Made by a program: the position numbers and the translations under genes. 64,000 bases of DNA from Vanilla planifolia (Eukaryota; Streptophyta; Magnoliopsida; Asparagales; Orchidaceae). The notes under the pieces are model-generated. The model saw only the letters and a program-made list of their open reading frames with translations. It made no database searches and was not told the DNA's origin. Below, piece by piece: positions 59,942 to 64,000 of this stretch. The stretch's first letter is position 1; each line of letters starts with the position of its first letter. The stretch is from contig JAIUJO010000234.1 of the NCBI GenBank assembly GCA_023846275.1, positions 1-64,000 on the forward strand, in the 5' to 3' direction.

Positions 59942-62900
59942 TCAAACAAAAGTGCCCAAACACATTCATACTCCACATGCATACATGCAAATACACATAC
60001 AAACACACACTCACCACCACACATATGTATGCACATACACACGCACACATGCGCACACACATGTAAAAAAGCATATAAACACATGCAAAAGCATGCTTGC
60101 ACACACATTCATATGCAAGCATATTACATGCACATGTAGATAAACATACACACATGTGTGTACACATGTACAAGCACACAGCCACACAAACATGCCTACA
60201 TACACACTTATTAACAAACAAATGCACACACTAACATATAGACATACACATGAGCAAGTGCACAACCATAAAACCACACACACATGCATAGACACACACC
60301 CTGACACATGCATGCACCTTACCATGCTCATACCTGCAGGCATATGCATACATACTCTAAAATGCACACACACACAAATACATAAACGTGCATGCACAAC
60401 TCACATGCATGCAAAATACATGTGTGCACATAAACACATGCACATAAGCACACACTCGCACACAAGCACACAAAAATGCACACACATACTCATGAACTAA
60501 CACACACACACACAAGAAAGCATGCACTTCGACACACATGCACACAAAAACACATGCTTGCATTAGCTCTCATATATACACATCCACTTACACACACACA
60601 TATGCACATGTGTGCACACATACACAATCATGTGCAAACACACATGCATGCAAACAAACATGGACACATAGACGTAGACATATGCATAATCACATATATG
60701 CACATGCATGTACGCATGCACTCATGCTCATACACACACACACATGTGAACAAACAAACACCTTGACACACTTGCACACATGAATACATATGCATGCATG
60801 TGCACCAATCAAACACATGTCTACATGGACCCTCACAGACACACACACATACATAGGCACACACACACATACATGCACATGCATGCACACACATGTACAC
60901 ACACACACACACCTGTGCACACAAACACACAAACACACATACACACATGCACACATGCACACATGCATATGTATGTAGACTCACACAAACACAGAGAGGT
61001 TCATAGACACAAGTGGACAACAACACACACAAATGCATACAAATACTCATGTGTAAGCACACAGATAAACATAGGAACATGCAAAGACACAAAGAAGCGC
61101 ACATGCACACATGCACAAACATGTAGGCACATGCAAACAAACACACAAATTGACACCCACACACATGCAAATGCACAAAAAATGTATAGAACTCTCACAT
61201 AAACGCACACACAAGCATGTGCATACAAACACCTGTGCATGCACACAGATGCAAACACATGTGTAGTTAAACACACACTCACATGCATAAATGCACATGA
61301 AAACACACACACACACACATCCAGACAAACACACACACACATGCATACACTTGCACATACACACACACATACATACAAACATGCACACATCTACAATCAC
61401 ACACATGCATGCATGAGTATAACACACACACATAGTGCACATGCTTACATGCACACACTCACATATGCATTGATGTTAACATACACATGTACACACAAAC
61501 AACCACATTTAGAAACACATACATATATACACATGACTCATCCTCCCACACAAAGCACAAAACCACATATTCAGGCACACACACCCACACATGCCAACAA
61601 AGACATAAACACATATACACAAGTATATGCATACACATACACGCATACACATACAAATATTCACACATGGATGCACACACATAGTTACACACATGCATGC
61701 ACTCATGCAAAAACATACTCACATGTAGAAATGAACCTACAATCATACACATAGGGCATATGAACTAGGACATACACATGCATACATAGAGAGACACACA
61801 AATGTGAATAAATATGCACACGTACACATGCACATGTAGGCACATGCACACATATATACATGTACACACATACAAAAGCACACTTGTGAACACATACAAG
61901 AATACAAACATGTACACACACACACATATGCACACACACACTCACACACACATGCCCTTATGCACACACACACAAGAATGCACAAATATGTGCATGCACA
62001 AGAAAACATGCACACATGCACAAACACACATAGATTCACACACACATATACATGCACCTACATATACTAACGCACACATGCACACATATATACACATATG
62101 CAAGCACATGTACACACACGTACACTGGCACAAGCACATGCTTAGGCATACAAACACACATGCACATATGCACACACATATACAAACATACAAATACAGA
62201 CACTAATGGTCATGCACACATGCACACCCACATGCAAACATGCATGCACACACACTCACAAGCACACATGTAGACACACATAAATACCCTCATGTACATA
62301 CATGTCCACACACACATACTTATGCACACACACATACACACATGCACAACTAAGTGCACACACACACCCATGCACAAACACATGCACACACACACACACA
62401 CCTCAATATATTAAGATATGCACACACTCATACAAACACACATGCACAAACATGCAAAAGCATATGTACACACATGCATGCATACAATCACACAAATACA
62501 TGCACATAGACACGTGCACACTGGTACCCACATGCACATATACACACATGCACACACATATACACTTAGGAATACACATGGACATGCACACACACACAAG
62601 CACATACAAGAACACACACATACATAAAGAAAAACAAGCATATAAACTTGTGCTAATGTGCACACATGCCCACACTCACACCCACATGCATGGACATGCA
62701 CACACATAGCACATGCACCTACCCATAGATGACCACTTGGATTCTTGCATACATAGTCTCATGCATGCACAGACATAACAACACGCACAGAGACATGTTC
62801 ACACACATACACACATACAATCACACACACACAAATCCATCCATGCACATGGAAACACTTACATTGACACACACATGCGCATGCATGCTTAAACAAACAC

Positions 62901-64000
62901 AAATGTATGGACATCAGTACACATGGATGAACTCACACACACCAGCACACACACATGCACATATAAACACACACGCAAGCATGCACAAACTTGTGCACAC
63001 ATACACACAAATGTACACATGCACAAACATATAAACATATAAACACACAGATGTATAGACACATACACATATACAAGCACATGTAAAGACATGTATACAT
63101 AAACACACCTACATGCATGCTCACACACATGCATGCAAACACACATAAGCACATATATGTAGGCATATGCAGATAACCATACACATACACACACATGTGC
63201 ACATTAACACATACACTTGTACACACACACACACACATACACATGCATATGTATGCATGCACACACACACACCTAAATATGCAAATACACACAAATGCAC
63301 ACACACACACACACTAAAATGCATGCACACAAACAAATGCATCCATATGCATGCTTGGACAAAAGTGTGTGAGTGCACACATATGCACGCACACACACAC
63401 ACATAGATATGCTCATGCATATATACATGTATAGACATGAACACACAAGGAAACACAAATACACACATACATATAACACACGCATGCACGCACACACATA
63501 TACACACAAGTAAACATGCATGCACATACACACATGTATGCACACACACACACATGCATACACAAACACACACAATGAACTATAGGCACAAAGACACAAA
63601 TATGCATGCAAATGCATGCATAGATGCATGTGCACCATGCACACACATGAACATGCACTAGCACATGTGTACCAATGCACACACACTCACATACACACAT
63701 GCACATAAATGCACATGCACATGTACATGCACACAATGACACTCACACACATAAGCACACATATGCACAGAAGTACATGCATGCACACACACCCATATGC
63801 ACAAACACACATGTATGCCTACATACACACAAACACACGTACACATACTCAATGACACACATGCATTCATCAAAATACATGCACATACACATGCATTAAC
63901 ATTCCCATGTGTGCACATTCTTGCAAACATGCATAAACTTATAAAAGCACAAACACATCCACGTACACACACTTGCACACACACTAAGGCTCATGCACAC
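59937..64000 (+). repeat. Degenerate CA-rich giant array, block 3
   Basis: This is the continuation of the array after the solo LTR, with the same + strand A/C bias and CATGCA words. The first 30 or so bases are slightly less typical, then the standard pattern resumes and runs off the right edge of the window. I see no gene, RNA gene or transposon in it. Confidence 0.92.

Noticed and set aside
1-64000. Sequencing or assembly artefact explaining the CA-rich sequence
   Set aside because: The array varies in detail, carries two clean retroelement insertions with target duplications and has non-CA landmarks, so a simple artefact is unlikely, though exact copy numbers could be affected.

Overview
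The window reads as nuclear DNA of a land plant, probably an angiosperm. I cannot name the species. The evidence for a plant is a Ty3/gypsy retrotransposon with plant-type gag, protease, reverse transcriptase and chromodomain-like pieces, a primer-binding site resembling plant initiator-Met tRNA, and a solo LTR with a plant-style TATA box. I find no host protein-coding gene, rRNA, functional tRNA or CRISPR array.

About 53 kb of the 64 kb is one very long, degenerate CA-rich array, and both window ends lie inside it. It occupies 1-28699, 37307-57960 and 59937-64000. The + strand is mostly A and C throughout (two hand-counted lines average about 45% A, 32% C, 14% T, 8% G). The commonest words are CACA, CACATGCA and CATGCATG. 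Polarity is the same on both sides of both insertions, so this is a single array split by later insertions. Open frames in it encode only His/Thr-type peptides on + and Cys/Val-type peptides on -; these follow from composition and are not genes.

The array is not pure slippage product. It contains local tandem repeats of many unit sizes (18, 28, 32, 34, 50, 71, 75, about 176 and 273 bp). It also contains long-range diverged duplications that share non-CA landmarks: 9.4-10.6 kb matches 14.7-15.8 kb, and 8.4-8.56 kb matches 26.2-26.3 kb.

Two retroelement insertions interrupt it. The first (28700-37306, minus strand) is a defective Ty3/gypsy element with two long LTRs of about 3.1 kb, an ATAAA target-site duplication and an internal region of only 2.35 kb. 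The LTRs differ at roughly 1.1% of sites, so the insertion is young. The second (57961-59936, minus strand) is a solo LTR of 1976 bp with TG...CA ends and a CAAAC target-site duplication. Inside this LTR are a 117-bp tandem dimer in which each copy has a plant snRNA-promoter-like element pair, and a tRNA-like A/B-box segment that may be a SINE head.

The points most worth following are the size and organisation of the CA/CATGCA array, its possible Z-DNA and B3-protein binding properties, its buried multi-kilobase duplications, and the Pol III-like signals carried in the solo LTR.
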